Positions 54,956 to 63,800 of a stretch of 64,000 bases of DNA are shown here, piece after piece. Position numbers and translations under genes: made by a program. The DNA lies in assembly GCA_025350565.1 (NCBI GenBank), contig JANXXO010000076.1, positions 1 to 64,000 on the forward strand, written 5' to 3'. The number at the start of each line of letters is the position of its first letter. The first letter of the stretch is position 1. The notes beneath the pieces were generated by a model. That model made no database searches. It was not told the origin of the DNA and worked only from the letters and a program-made list of their open reading frames with translations. Source of the DNA: Acidimicrobiaceae bacterium. GTDB lineage: Bacteria > Actinomycetota > Acidimicrobiia > Acidimicrobiales > RAAP-2.

Positions 54956-55027
54956 TCGGGGGTGGTGTAATTGGCAACACAACTGGTTCTGGTCCAGTTA
55001 TTCAGGGTTCGAGTCCTTGCCCCCGAG
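54956..55027 (+). tRNA. tRNA-Gln (anticodon CTG)
   Basis: Acceptor stem TCGGGGG (54956-54962) pairs with CCCCCGA (55020-55026). The anticodon arm ACTGG-TTCTGGT-CCAGT gives CTG. T-arm GGTTCGAGTCC is standard. The 3' CCA is not encoded. Confidence 0.93.
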
Positions 55028-55066
55028 CGAATTTGACTGCGCAAAATACCGCACGGTCGACTTCAT

Positions 55067-55139
55067 GGTCCCATCGTCTAGTGGCCTAGGACATCACCCT
55101 CTCAAGGTGGAGGCACGGGTTCGAATCCCGTTGGGACTG
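55067..55139 (+). tRNA. tRNA-Glu (anticodon CTC)
   Basis: Acceptor GGTCCCA (55067-55073) pairs with TGGGACT (55132-55138), with one G-T pair at the end. Anticodon loop CTCTCAA gives CTC; T-arm CGGGTTCGAATCCCG is complete. D-arm CGTCTAGTGGCCTAGGAC is the usual Glu form. No encoded CCA. Confidence 0.93.
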
Positions 55140-55170
55140 CCGTAGAAGTGCGTCACATCGCAGATGCTCG

Positions 55171-55200
55171 AACCCCGCGACGCCTCGAGAGGGCGGGGTT
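55171..55200 (+). terminator. Hairpin terminator after the tRNA pair
   Basis: AACCCCGC (55171-55178) is inverted as GCGGGGTT (55193-55200), a perfect 8-bp stem with a 14-nt loop that can itself fold (CCTC/GAGG). There is no T-run after it, so termination efficiency is uncertain. Confidence 0.5.
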
Positions 55201-55250
55201 TCGCGTGCGTTTCCGCCCCGGTCTTACGGCGCGGTTCGGCGGGGAGCAGG

Positions 55251-55412
55251 ACAGCCCGAAGGACCGACGATGGCCACCATTTCGCCGCGATTGATCGTCA
55301 CCGAGACCCCACGCAGCGCGGTCGTCTCCTCTGTATCGGTGTGGAAGAAGCGATAGAACTCGTGCGCTTCGAGCGCCGCGTCGAGGGCGTGGGGTCGAGC
55401 GATCGCGCCTGA
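55251..55412 (-). pseudogene. ABC transporter ATPase remnant ending in Walker A
   Basis: Translated on the minus strand this reads ALEAHEFYRFFHTDTEETTALRGVSVT...NRGEMVAIVGPSGC, the N-terminal ~45 residues of a LolD/MacB-type ABC ATPase, then loses homology exactly within the Walker A motif (GPSGC, where GKST should follow) and soon stops. No in-frame start codon is visible and an in-frame stop lies just upstream. It is a decayed fragment downstream of, and on the same strand as, the small membrane protein at 55432-55770, and next to two tRNA genes. Confidence 0.75.
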
Positions 55413-55431
55413 TCAGGCGACTGTACGCCCG

Positions 55432-55770
55432 CTAACTCTTGAACCGAAGGCTTTGAGAGATAATTCGCCAGGGATCGACGTTGTCAGCGCCGACGGGCGA
55501 CGAGAGACTGAGAACCAGCACGCGCGAGTCGCGTACGAAGGTGAATCGCTCGACGGTGAGCCGATACTGACGGCCCGTCACCGGGTCGGCGGCACTTGTG
55601 GTTTCAAATACGGTGAGGATTGCCGGTCCGCCCGGAAGGGTTACTGCGTGGACAGTGCGCAGGAGGAAATGCGGGATCGTGCGCTTGAGCGACGCCAGGG
55701 GTCCAATCAGCACGGCCACGCCAGCGACGGCGAGAACGAGCCCCGGTTTCTTAAGGAGTTCTGATGTCAC
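55432..55770 (-). CDS. Small exported/membrane protein upstream of ABC remnant
   Basis: 112 aa: N-terminal hydrophobic segment (about 9-27), then a beta-rich extracytoplasmic domain ending VLSLSSPVGADNVDPWRIISQSLRF, an ending I recall from actinobacterial lipoprotein-like proteins encoded beside ABC exporters. It probably belonged to the same transcription unit as the ABC remnant 19 nt downstream. Function unknown. Confidence 0.55.
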   Translation of the reverse strand: MTSELLKKPGLVLAVAGVAVLIGPLASLKRTIPHFLLRTVHAVTLPGGPAILTVFETTSAADPVTGRQYRLTVERFTFVRDSRVLVLSLSSPVGADNVDPWRIISQSLRFKS

Positions 55771-56009
55771 TTCATGTCCTTTCGCTTAGCAAAGGGAACC
55801 TAGTGAGGTCAACATGAAGATTTGGTGAAGGCGAAGGCCGCTGGCAACGCGAACTCGTCGATTGAGCTGTCGCCGGGACGGCCGTTACTTCCACGCGGTG
55901 GCGGGACCGACATCATCGAAGAACTCCAAGGGAGCTTTTGAACAGGTATTCGAGGCGCGCGGCGTTCGTCAGCCGTCAAAGCGCCGGCGGGGGGAAGAAC
56001 CGTTGACGG

Positions 56010-56894
56010 TTACGAAGCGGCGCGCAGGAAGGGAAGTACGTCTTTCGCCCAGGTGAAGTACATCCGCGGCGGTCGACCAGCCGGCAGTTCGATAAGACTC
56101 GTGTACGAACCCAATCCGCGCACGAAGGCGAAGCCCGTTCCCATCTCACACGTCGTGCATTGAAGGCCCACGCCGGCGTTGAACGTGCCGTCGTAGCCAA
56201 GCAGTTCGTCGCGGTGGCCCCAACAGCCGAGTGCAAAGAATGACGTGCACGCGACGTTCGCGGTGGTGGACTGACTACCGCCCCAACCGTCTTGGTACAT
56301 CCACACGTAGTCCGCTACGAGCGCGTTGTAACCCGACGCCAGCGTGCTCCCCATGCCCATCACGTTCGCGGCGTCTCGCCCGACGGGGAAGTTCTTCGCC
56401 ATGGACGGGTCCACTCCCTTCGTCGCGGCGGCTTGGGCCGCGGCGTGAAGTTGGAGATTGAGTCCGAGGTACGGAGGGAGTCCGCGCGCCGTTCGTTCGA
56501 GGTCGACCACGACGAAGATCCGCTCTTGCGGACTCAGTTGAAAGTAGTTAGTCGGAAGGGTGAGGGCTGGCAGTTGCTCATTGGACCGCGCAGTGTTGAT
56601 GGCTTGCAAGATGTAGTTCGTGCAGGCCGCGGCGCCGCTGTAGGCGGGGAATATCACTCGCTGGTTGGCGCCGGCACCGACGAGTTGCGCGCACGGGTTC
56701 GCGCAGGGGGCCGCCGTACCGTTCGGGCGACAGTCGCCACTCGAAAGGAAATTCGGAGCCGGCAACAGGTTGGTGTTCGGATTCGACGGAGGTAGTAGTC
56801 CCGTCGCGCCCACGGGCAACGCCACGGCGCCCAAGAGAGAAAGGCCGACGAGTAGCGCGCCGACCGCCTTGGGTGTTTTACGCAACGTTCGCAA
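56010..56894 (-). CDS. Secreted CAP/SCP-like domain protein
   Basis: About 294 aa. Signal peptide with RTLRKTPK then a long hydrophobic stretch (GALLVGLSLLGAVALPVGA). The mature part has INTARSNEQLPALTL...LERTARGLPPYLGLNLQLHAAAQAAA, which resembles the CAP (cysteine-rich secretory/allergen) fold, a paired Cys (CTTCEMG) and several Trp. TTG 56894 is used because GGAG lies 9 nt upstream; the longer frame has no ribosome-binding site. A short AACCGT..ACGGTT hairpin (55999-56012 region) overlaps the stop and may help termination. Confidence 0.6.
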   Translation of the reverse strand: MRTLRKTPKAVGALLVGLSLLGAVALPVGATGLLPPSNPNTNLLPAPNFLSSGDCRPNGTAAPCANPCAQLVGAGANQRVIFPAYSGAAACTNYILQAINTARSNEQLPALTLPTNYFQLSPQERIFVVVDLERTARGLPPYLGLNLQLHAAAQAAATKGVDPSMAKNFPVGRDAANVMGMGSTLASGYNALVADYVWMYQDGWGGSQSTTANVACTSFFALGCWGHRDELLGYDGTFNAGVGLQCTTCEMGTGFAFVRGLGSYTSLIELPAGRPPRMYFTWAKDVLPFLRAAS

Positions 56895-57120
56895 AATGCT
56901 TATCTCCAGTAGTGAGTCCTGTGCACTTTTGAACCCGGGGATGGATTGTGCTCCGTGAAGTCTGGCATGGATCGAAGGTTTTGGCTCAGGGCCTAGCGAA
57001 CGTCGAGAATAAATTGCGCCGTCGTTGTGACCAGCGCGGTGTTTGACCTTCAAGGCTCCGCTCCGAGAGTGGAGGAAGAGCACCGACGAATGTCCCTATC
57101 AGGCCCGGAGAATGGGACGT

Positions 57121-58548
57121 TTAGGCGTCCAGGACCGAGGCCAATGAGTCAAAGCCGGGCGCCGTCCTCGGCCACGGGAAGGCTGCTTCGAAGAGAGTGG
57201 CGAGATCGAGCAGGCGGTAGTCGTGGAAATGGGAGGCGGTCACCTGAAGACCAAAGGGTAGGCCCGTCGCCAGGTTTCCAAAGGGCAAGCTCAAGGCTGG
57301 ATGACCGGTGACGTTCTGCATCGCCGTCGAGTAGACGTCGGGCGGAAGGCCGTGCACCGCGACGTCATCACTCAGTCGACCATCGGCCAACCACCCTGAA
57401 CTGGCGACCGTCGGCGTAAGGAGCAGCCCGCCCTTGTCGAGCAGTTCGTCCAGCGTTCTCACGTACAAGTAGCGACGACGTCGAGCACAGAGATACTCGT
57501 CAGCCGATACCTCAAGACCCGCCGCGAAGAACTCCTGGGTGGAGACGTGGAACTCGTCGAAGTGGTCGCGTACCCAGGACCGACCGAGCGACGCGACGTG
57601 TTCGGCGGTCGTGACGGTGAACCAGTCGAGATCGGGGTCGCCGTCGGGGAAGAAACCTTCCGCCTCTCGCCACTGCACGTCCATCTTCACGAGATCGGCG
57701 AAGGCCCCAGTTGCTTCGCGGAACGATTGCAGGACGTCATTTGGTAGCGGGCCCAACGGTGACGTTCGTTCGGCCGCGACGATTGTGATCTCGCCACCGT
57801 CCCAACGAGTCATGTGGTCCAGGAACTCCCTCGGGGGCGCCGTCGGGTCGCCCGTGACCGGTCCCGCCATGACACCCAACAGCAAGCGAAGGTCGTCGGT
57901 CGCGGAGGCGAACGGTCCGTCGGTGGAGTAGTCGATCCAATCAGGCGCGGGCCAACGACCAATGAGTCCGTTGGTGGGTTTGAGCCCCACCAACCCGGTC
58001 AGCGCGGCCGGGATCCTTATGGAGCCGCCACCGTCGGTCGCGGTGGCGACACCGACCGCTCCCGCCATGAGTGCGGCAGCTGAACCACCGCTGGAGCCGC
58101 CGGGCGAGTAGCGAGGGTTCCACGGATTGCCGGTGACGCCGGTGAGGAGATTGGCGGTGTATCCCTCGATAGCGAACTCCGGCAGCGTGGACTTGCCGAC
58201 CACGATGGCGCCGGCGTCCAGGAGGCGTTGCGGGACAACGCCGTTGGAACGAGCGGGCGCGACGTCGCGTAGTGCCAATGACCCCTTACGCGTGGGGTGG
58301 CCGGCCCAGTCCTCCAGATCCTTTATCAGCGTCGGAATGCCGGCCAACGCCCCACCGTTAGTCCCGTCACGATCGCGGAGCTGCGCAGTGGCTAAGGCCT
58401 CGTCGAACGCCTCCTGCGCGAGGACGTTGAGCACGGGATTGACGTTGGTGAGTCGCTCTATGGAAACGGTGACCAACGCGGTGGCGCTGAGTCGACCTTC
58501 GCGCACCGCTTCGGAGAGACGCGTAAGTGGTCCGGGCGCGGCAGTCAC
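57121..58548 (-). CDS. Amidase signature family hydrolase
   Basis: 475 aa amidase with an intact Ser-cisSer-Lys triad: Lys76 (PTLIKDLED), Ser153 (SPGGSSGGSAAA) and nucleophile Ser176 (TDGGGSIRIPAA). TDGGGS rather than SDTGGS and the lack of GatB/GatC genes argue against GatA. It may act on 6-aminohexanoate-like or aryl amides; substrate unknown. GTG start, 9 nt after the rhodanese gene stop, so co-transcribed with it. Confidence 0.88.
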   Translation of the reverse strand: MTAAPGPLTRLSEAVREGRLSATALVTVSIERLTNVNPVLNVLAQEAFDEALATAQLRDRDGTNGGALAGIPTLIKDLEDWAGHPTRKGSLALRDVAPARSNGVVPQRLLDAGAIVVGKSTLPEFAIEGYTANLLTGVTGNPWNPRYSPGGSSGGSAAALMAGAVGVATATDGGGSIRIPAALTGLVGLKPTNGLIGRWPAPDWIDYSTDGPFASATDDLRLLLGVMAGPVTGDPTAPPREFLDHMTRWDGGEITIVAAERTSPLGPLPNDVLQSFREATGAFADLVKMDVQWREAEGFFPDGDPDLDWFTVTTAEHVASLGRSWVRDHFDEFHVSTQEFFAAGLEVSADEYLCARRRRYLYVRTLDELLDKGGLLLTPTVASSGWLADGRLSDDVAVHGLPPDVYSTAMQNVTGHPALSLPFGNLATGLPFGLQVTASHFHDYRLLDLATLFEAAFPWPRTAPGFDSLASVLDA

Positions 58549-58557
58549 GACGGTGAA

Positions 58558-58893
58558 TTAGATGACGGACGGTTGGTCGGTGTCGCTAACCAACGGCTGG
58601 CTGTCACTGGCCCAGGCCAACATGCCGCCTTCGAGGTTCACGGCGCCGATGCCGTGATCGGTGAGGAACTTGGTCGCACGCCCCGATCGTGCACCGGAGC
58701 GGCATACGCACACGACGAGCCGGTCCACCGGAAAAGTGGTGACGTGGTCGGGGACCTCGCTCAGTGCCACGTGGACGGCGTCGGGCGCATGACCAGCCTC
58801 CCATTCGTTGTCTTCTCGAACGTCGAGCAGAAGCGCGCCGCCAGTAATCAGCTCGCGCGCTTCGGCGACGTTGACGTTTCGTGGTTCGACCAT
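58558..58893 (-). CDS. Single-domain rhodanese
   Basis: 111 aa sulfurtransferase: LLLDVREDNEWEAGHAPDAVHV, catalytic Cys64 in VCRSGARS and VNLEGGMLAW. Active-site loop CRSGAR fits the GlpE/PspE class that transfers sulfane sulfur. ATG 58893 is at the domain start. It is divergent from another rhodanese-containing gene only ~60 bp away. Confidence 0.92.
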   Translation of the reverse strand: MVEPRNVNVAEARELITGGALLLDVREDNEWEAGHAPDAVHVALSEVPDHVTTFPVDRLVVCVCRSGARSGRATKFLTDHGIGAVNLEGGMLAWASDSQPLVSDTDQPSVI

Positions 58894-58952
58894 GGATTCC
58901 TTTGTTCGCAACTAAACGCTGGCGTGGCCGAATCTACTCGTAGACTTTTCGC

Positions 58953-60053
58953 GTGTCGTACGGTGATTTGATCTCGAGTATTTCTACGGGCGAACTCTTG
59001 CCTCTCCTCGACCACGAGAACTGTCCCTACTTACTGGACGTTCGCGAGCCCGACGAAGTTCTCGACTGGAAGATCCCGGGTGTCCACAACATTCCTTTGC
59101 GAACGCTCGAAAGTCGACGGGCCGAACTGCCCGCCGGTGAACGGATAGTCACCATTTGCTCGGTGGGCTCGCGAGCACGCGAGGGTGCAGCGATCTTGGC
59201 CAACCACGGAATCGCTAGCGCCGTGCTCGAAGGAGGTATGCGGTCCTGGGCCTCGACGTACGACAGCGTGAGCACCACCATCGCCGGAGCGACGGTCGTT
59301 CAAGTTCGTCGACGCGGCAAGGGCTGTCTCTCCTACGTCATTGGGGCGGAAGATTCCTGCGTGGTCATTGACCCGTCGCTCGACCTCGAGCAGTACACGC
59401 AAGTTGCTACGGCGCACGATTGGACAATCAGCCACGTGCTGGACACCCATCTCCACGCCGATCACCTCAGCGGAGCGCGCGAACTCGCCGCCCGAGCGCG
59501 AGCGGCACTTTGGCTCAATCCCTCCGATGACTTCACGTTCGATTTCCAGCCGCTCTCTGACGGTCGCAATGTTGTCTTGGCCCCGGGCGTCGAACTCACG
59601 GTTTCGGCGGTGAGTGTGCCAGGTCACACCGAAGGTTCCACGATGTACCAACTCGGTGACGGCGCAATTTTCACCGGCGACACCATCTTCCTCGAGAGCG
59701 TGGGCCGTCCCGATCTCGCCGATCAGGCCCAGCAGTTCGCGCACAGCCTCTATCGCAGCATCCACGAGCGCGTCCTCCCACTCCGTGACGACATTTTGGT
59801 CTTTCCAGCTCACTACGGAGCCGTGGTGGATGTACACGGCGGCCAGTTCGTGGCCCGCTCTCTCGGTGAGCTTCGAGCGACGCTGCCGGCCCTCGCGCTC
59901 GGGGAGCATGATTTCGTCGCCTGGGCACTCGCCAACGTCAAAGATCGCCCACCCAATTACCAACACATTGTCCTGATCAACGCCGGTCGAGAAACGGCCA
60001 ACGCTGACTCGATTCAGTTCGAAATTGGTCCGAACCGCTGCGCTGTCGCCTAA
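58953..60053 (+). CDS. Rhodanese-metallo-beta-lactamase fusion (persulfide dioxygenase-like)
   Basis: 366 aa. Residues ~5-105 are a rhodanese with Cys69 (VTICSVGSRAREG) and LEGGMRSWA. Residues ~115-345 are an MBL domain: DTHLHADHLSG (165-174), PGHTEGS with His225, TGDTIFLESVGRPDLADQ with Asp243 and FPAHYG. The THxHADHxxG motif matches ETHE1/CstB-type persulfide dioxygenases, which oxidise persulfides to sulfite. The domain order is the reverse of the known dioxygenase-rhodanese fusions. GTG start. Confidence 0.85.
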   Translation: MSYGDLISSISTGELLPLLDHENCPYLLDVREPDEVLDWKIPGVHNIPLRTLESRRAELPAGERIVTICSVGSRAREGAAILANHGIASAVLEGGMRSWASTYDSVSTTIAGATVVQVRRRGKGCLSYVIGAEDSCVVIDPSLDLEQYTQVATAHDWTISHVLDTHLHADHLSGARELAARARAALWLNPSDDFTFDFQPLSDGRNVVLAPGVELTVSAVSVPGHTEGSTMYQLGDGAIFTGDTIFLESVGRPDLADQAQQFAHSLYRSIHERVLPLRDDILVFPAHYGAVVDVHGGQFVARSLGELRATLPALALGEHDFVAWALANVKDRPPNYQHIVLINAGRETANADSIQFEIGPNRCAVA

Positions 60054-60099
60054 AAGTGACCCCTGGACACGGAACGGAAAATTGCTCCTTCGGCGCGGA

Positions 60100-60135
60100 A
60101 GCGTCACGTCCTAGATAAGCGTCACGCCCTATATA
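60100..60135. repeat. Tandem 18-bp direct repeat
   Basis: AGCGTCACGTCCTAGATA (60100-60117) is followed directly by AGCGTCACGCCCTATATA (60118-60135), 16 of 18 bases identical. The second copy runs into the CTTAAG motif. Two adjacent sites for one DNA-binding protein is the simplest reading. Confidence 0.6.
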
Positions 60136-60148
60136 TGGGTCTTAAGTC
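60135..60148 (+). promoter_or_regulatory. CTTAAG-centred 14-nt motif, second copy
   Basis: ATGGGTCTTAAGTC, identical to 48699-48712 before pntAA, placed at the end of the tandem repeat. Possible shared regulatory site. Confidence 0.35.
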
Positions 60149-60556
60149 ACATATGCAGGTCGCAGCCCTACGGGTGGCTCGTCGGGAAGTGGGCTCGACG
60201 TCGCCTCTGTCGTCTCGGTAGCGTCGTCACCACGCCGACTATCACGACGTTCAGTTCCATGTTCTTACGATGTCGCCTTCGCGGTACAGTGCGCGCTGCA
60301 TCGTGAGATACCGTACGGATGACGAAATATCACCGGTTGCTGACGTTGACTATCGGTGCTCTGACGCATTATCAATGAGCATCCACACACAACAATCGGA
60401 ACGATTTTCTCGCGTCGCAATCGGAGTCATTTTCAAAAAAACGCACGTGATCACTGCGTAACTTCGCGAGAAATAACGGAGTTACGACTGTATGACGTTT
60501 TGCGCAGGATCGCCCATTTCTCAGCGTCGACGTGAAAGGGCCTCGAATTTCAAACT

Positions 60557-60616
60557 CTTCATCAGGTATTTCATGGTTGAACACTGCGGTGTTCGTGTGG
60601 ACATTGCCTGATGAAG
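60557..60616. promoter_or_regulatory. Nested hairpin with perfect 10-bp outer stem
   Basis: CTTCATCAGG (60557-60566) is inverted exactly as CCTGATGAAG (60607-60616). Between them GAACAC-TGCG-GTGTTC (60579-60594) forms a second perfect hairpin. If transcribed it would fold into a two-part stem-loop about 200 nt before the surface protein start; it could also be a terminator for upstream transcription, though no T-run follows. Confidence 0.6.
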
Positions 60617-60631
60617 AAAGCATTTCAGTAT

Positions 60632-60661
60632 TCGCACTCGGGCTTTGGCCTTATCTATACT
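60632..60661 (+). promoter_or_regulatory. Candidate promoter of the surface protein gene
   Basis: A -10-like TATACT (60656-60661, five of six consensus bases) lies 18 nt after a weak -35-like TTCGCA (60632-60637). This would give a 5' untranslated leader of about 150 nt. Confidence 0.35.
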
Positions 60662-60817
60662 GACTGCAGAGGAAGCGGCCGTGGATTGTCACGGGGCGTC
60701 CGCCTCGCGACGAATTCTGCTGTGCCGCATCATCTCAAGTTAATTAGGTCGATGGGAGTCGGCCCCTGTGAATGGAGTGAAGTGAAATCAAACGCCGCTA
60801 CGAAGGAAGGATTCTTA

Positions 60818-63800
60818 ATGAATACTTTGCGACGCATATCTCGACCCTTGGTGAAGACATTTGCTGTCGGTGCCGTCTTGGTCGCCGCCGCCTTGCCTGC
60901 AATGGCCATAGCTGGTACCGCTGGTGCCGCGACGGTCGCGCCGACATTGACGTGCACGAATGCCACACTGGCTGCCGGTCCTGCCTGCACGAATGGCTAC
61001 GCCATCATCGGTCAGGGATTCGGAGGCAACTTTGTTGCCAATGGCACGAGCTTCGCCAATGACCAGGCCGTAGGCGGAAACGTAACCCTTACGACGACCG
61101 CTCCTGGTGTCTCGTTCTCGAACGTCAATGAGAGCAGCGCGACGAACCTCACCGCCACCATCGTTTCGACTTCGGCCACGACTCCCGGCTTCTACCCGGT
61201 CACCTTGACTGACAGCAACGGAACGACCACCTTGGCGGTCGGACTTGGTGTCGACAATGGCCCGCAGATCACCACGATTGCCGGCAACGTCGGCACCGCT
61301 GGTGGCGCCGCTTCGACCGTGACGGTCACAGGAAAGTTCCTCAACACGATCACCAATGGTGACGTGGTGCTTTCCGGTACCGGAACAATTCCCGTCGTCA
61401 GCAGCGTGGTTGCTAACAACGCCGGTACGAGCCTTACCTTTAACGTGAACAACGTAGGTACGCCTGGCACCTTTGGTGTGACGATCTCCTCAACCTGGCC
61501 TCCGGGTGCTGTCGGTGTGGCGACGAGTTCGTACACCTTGAACGGCGCTGCGACCGCAGTCTCCATCACGAGCGTCACTCCCAACGAGCTCGGCATCCCC
61601 TCGGTCAACCCTTCGACCGTGACCGTCACCATTAGTGGTACGGGCTTCGAACTAGGCGCCGTTACGACCATCTCGACTTACGCCGGTGTCAGCGTCGCGA
61701 ACAAGACCTTCGTGAACTCGACGACCATCACCGCGCTGATTACGGTTGCTCCTGGTACGGCCGTTGGTGAACTGAATGTCGGCATCGTCAACCCAGACAC
61801 CTCGAGCGTTTCGGGGACCGGATTGATTGGTATCGGACAGCCCGCCACGACGACCGTTGCTGGTCCGGCCGCTCCGGTCGCTCCCGCGCTCGGCTTGGTC
61901 ATTGGAACCTTGACACCTGGAACGTCCTCGATTCTCCACGTGCAGGGCACCTCAACCTTCCCGATCTCCACTGGTTCCACCGTCAAGGTGGCCCAGACCG
62001 GAGTGACCAACGCCAGCGAGACCCTTTCGGGCACTGTCGTTTCAGTTGACGCGACGAACACCGCCACGGTACGTGTGATTGTTCCTCGCTTCGCTACGAC
62101 CGTTTCGTCGGCCGCTACGGCTGCTGCGGCGACCACGATTCCCGTGGCAGACGCCACTGGTCTCGTCGGACCGTTCCCCGTTGTTGCCACCATCGTTGAC
62201 GGAACCTCTTCGGAGAACGTCAACGTGACGGTCGCCACGGCCACTTCGCTCACCGTTTCGGCGACGAAGTACGCGCACGCCATTGGCGTCACCGTCGAGT
62301 TCCCCTTCCCGGGAACCGGCGCTGGCACGACCAACGTCCTGTCAATTGGCAATGGAACGAACACTGAGACCGCTTCGGTTCTGATCCACAACGCTCCCGC
62401 TGCGGCCTACACGGCCAGCACAACGGGCGCCACGTTGGGAACGCTTGACCCAGGTACCTACTCGATCAACGCGTACGTTCCTGGCTTTGGCTTCTCGACC
62501 GGCTCGGCCGTGACGTTCCAAAGCTTCGCGGGTGCAGTTGCTAACAACGACGGCGTCACCGGTACGGTCACCGTCGTCAACGGCAACACCGCCACCATCG
62601 CCGTCACCGTTCCCGCCAAGCGCTCTAGCGCCACCGGCGACTACTTGACGACGTCGGCCACCGCTGGACAGAACGCTTTGCAGCTGAACTCGGTCGCAAA
62701 CAGTGCTACGGCAGGCAGCATCTTGGTTGGCGACTCGCTCACCATCAACGCGGATGCCTTCTTCACGACGCCTGAGACCGTGACGGTCACCTCGGTGAAT
62801 CCCGTGACGAACGTCGTGGGAATCTCGCCCGCGCTGGCCGCTAGCCACACTGGTGGCGGCGTCGGTGTAGGTGCCACCATCACTGACAACTCGGACCCAC
62901 AGTCACTGAATGACACGGTGCAGGCGAACTTGACCAACGGAGCCGGTCGCGTAGACCTCATCAACCCGTTCTTCACCTTCTCCACCGCGGGAACCATTAC
63001 GAGTGCGTCGTTGAATCCCGTTGGTGCCGGTGCAAAGGCTGCGCCCGAGGTCTTCACCTTGAGCCAAGCCACGCCCGACACGAACGCCGCCGACTGGACT
63101 GGTACGTCGACCACCGCTGGCGTCACCTTCGGTGCCGTCACTGCAGTGACCGCCACGACCATTTCGGTCCCGATCAATGTGGCCGCTGGAACGCCCGCGA
63201 ACGCGGTAGTACCGGTTTCCTTCACTGACGGTCTCGAGACGTACGCCGGCTCGATTGCGGTTGTTGCCGGTCCTACCATCACTGCCGTCACATCAGTTGG
63301 CAACCTCACGGCCGGTGGATCCTTCACCGTCGGTGTCACGGGTACCAACTTCATCGTGGGCAACGGTACGACCCCGAACATGAGCTGTTCAACCTCCGAC
63401 CCGGCGGTTACCTGCACCGTGCAAGAGACGATTACTGACAGCAGCACGACCGCCACGGTGAGCATCTTCGCCGGCGCCGCGATGCTGAACGGCACTGACT
63501 CGATCACATTGACCAACTCGGGCACCGTCGGTGCTCCAGTCACGGTCAACGTGCCGACCTTCGGCGCGGGAACACTCGCCGGGGCCTTCACGGTGTCGGG
63601 CCAGCCGGTCGTTACCACGATTGTGCCTACCGTTATTGCCGCGAGCACGTTCCCGACCGTTGCCAAACCGTACGTCGTGACCGGAACCGGCTTCGCCGCC
63701 GCTCCTACGGTCTGCACGCTCGTAGCGACGCACCCGGATCTCTCGACAACTTCGGGAACCTGTTCAGTGACTGACGTGAGCGCTACCTCCGCGTCAATTA

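Larger units (their letters stand above)
60054..60817 (+). other. 764-bp non-coding stretch before the giant surface protein gene
   Basis: No gene supported; two short open frames (around 60270-60460 plus strand and 60372-60623 minus strand) lack ribosome-binding sites and protein-like composition. Base composition is visibly less GC-rich than the flanking genes. It contains a tandem 18-bp repeat, a CTTAAG motif, a nested hairpin and a candidate promoter, listed separately. Confidence 0.6.

Noticed and set aside
55164-55412. Plus-strand 82-aa frame after tRNA-Glu
   Set aside because: No family or start signal; the minus strand at the same place encodes the clear ABC ATPase remnant.
57121-58548. 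GatA subunit of Glu-tRNA(Gln) amidotransferase
   Set aside because: Tempting because of nearby gltX and tRNA-Gln, but the nucleophile context is TDGGGS, not SDTGGS, and no gatB or gatC is adjacent.
60150-60250. Possible riboswitch in the surface protein leader
   Set aside because: Some pieces recall c-di-GMP or c-di-AMP riboswitches, but conserved core sequences and helices could not be matched.
60270-60623. Small open frames in the 764-bp gap (63 aa plus, 83 aa minus)
   Set aside because: No ribosome-binding site, odd composition, overlap with the hairpin, and no resemblance to any protein.
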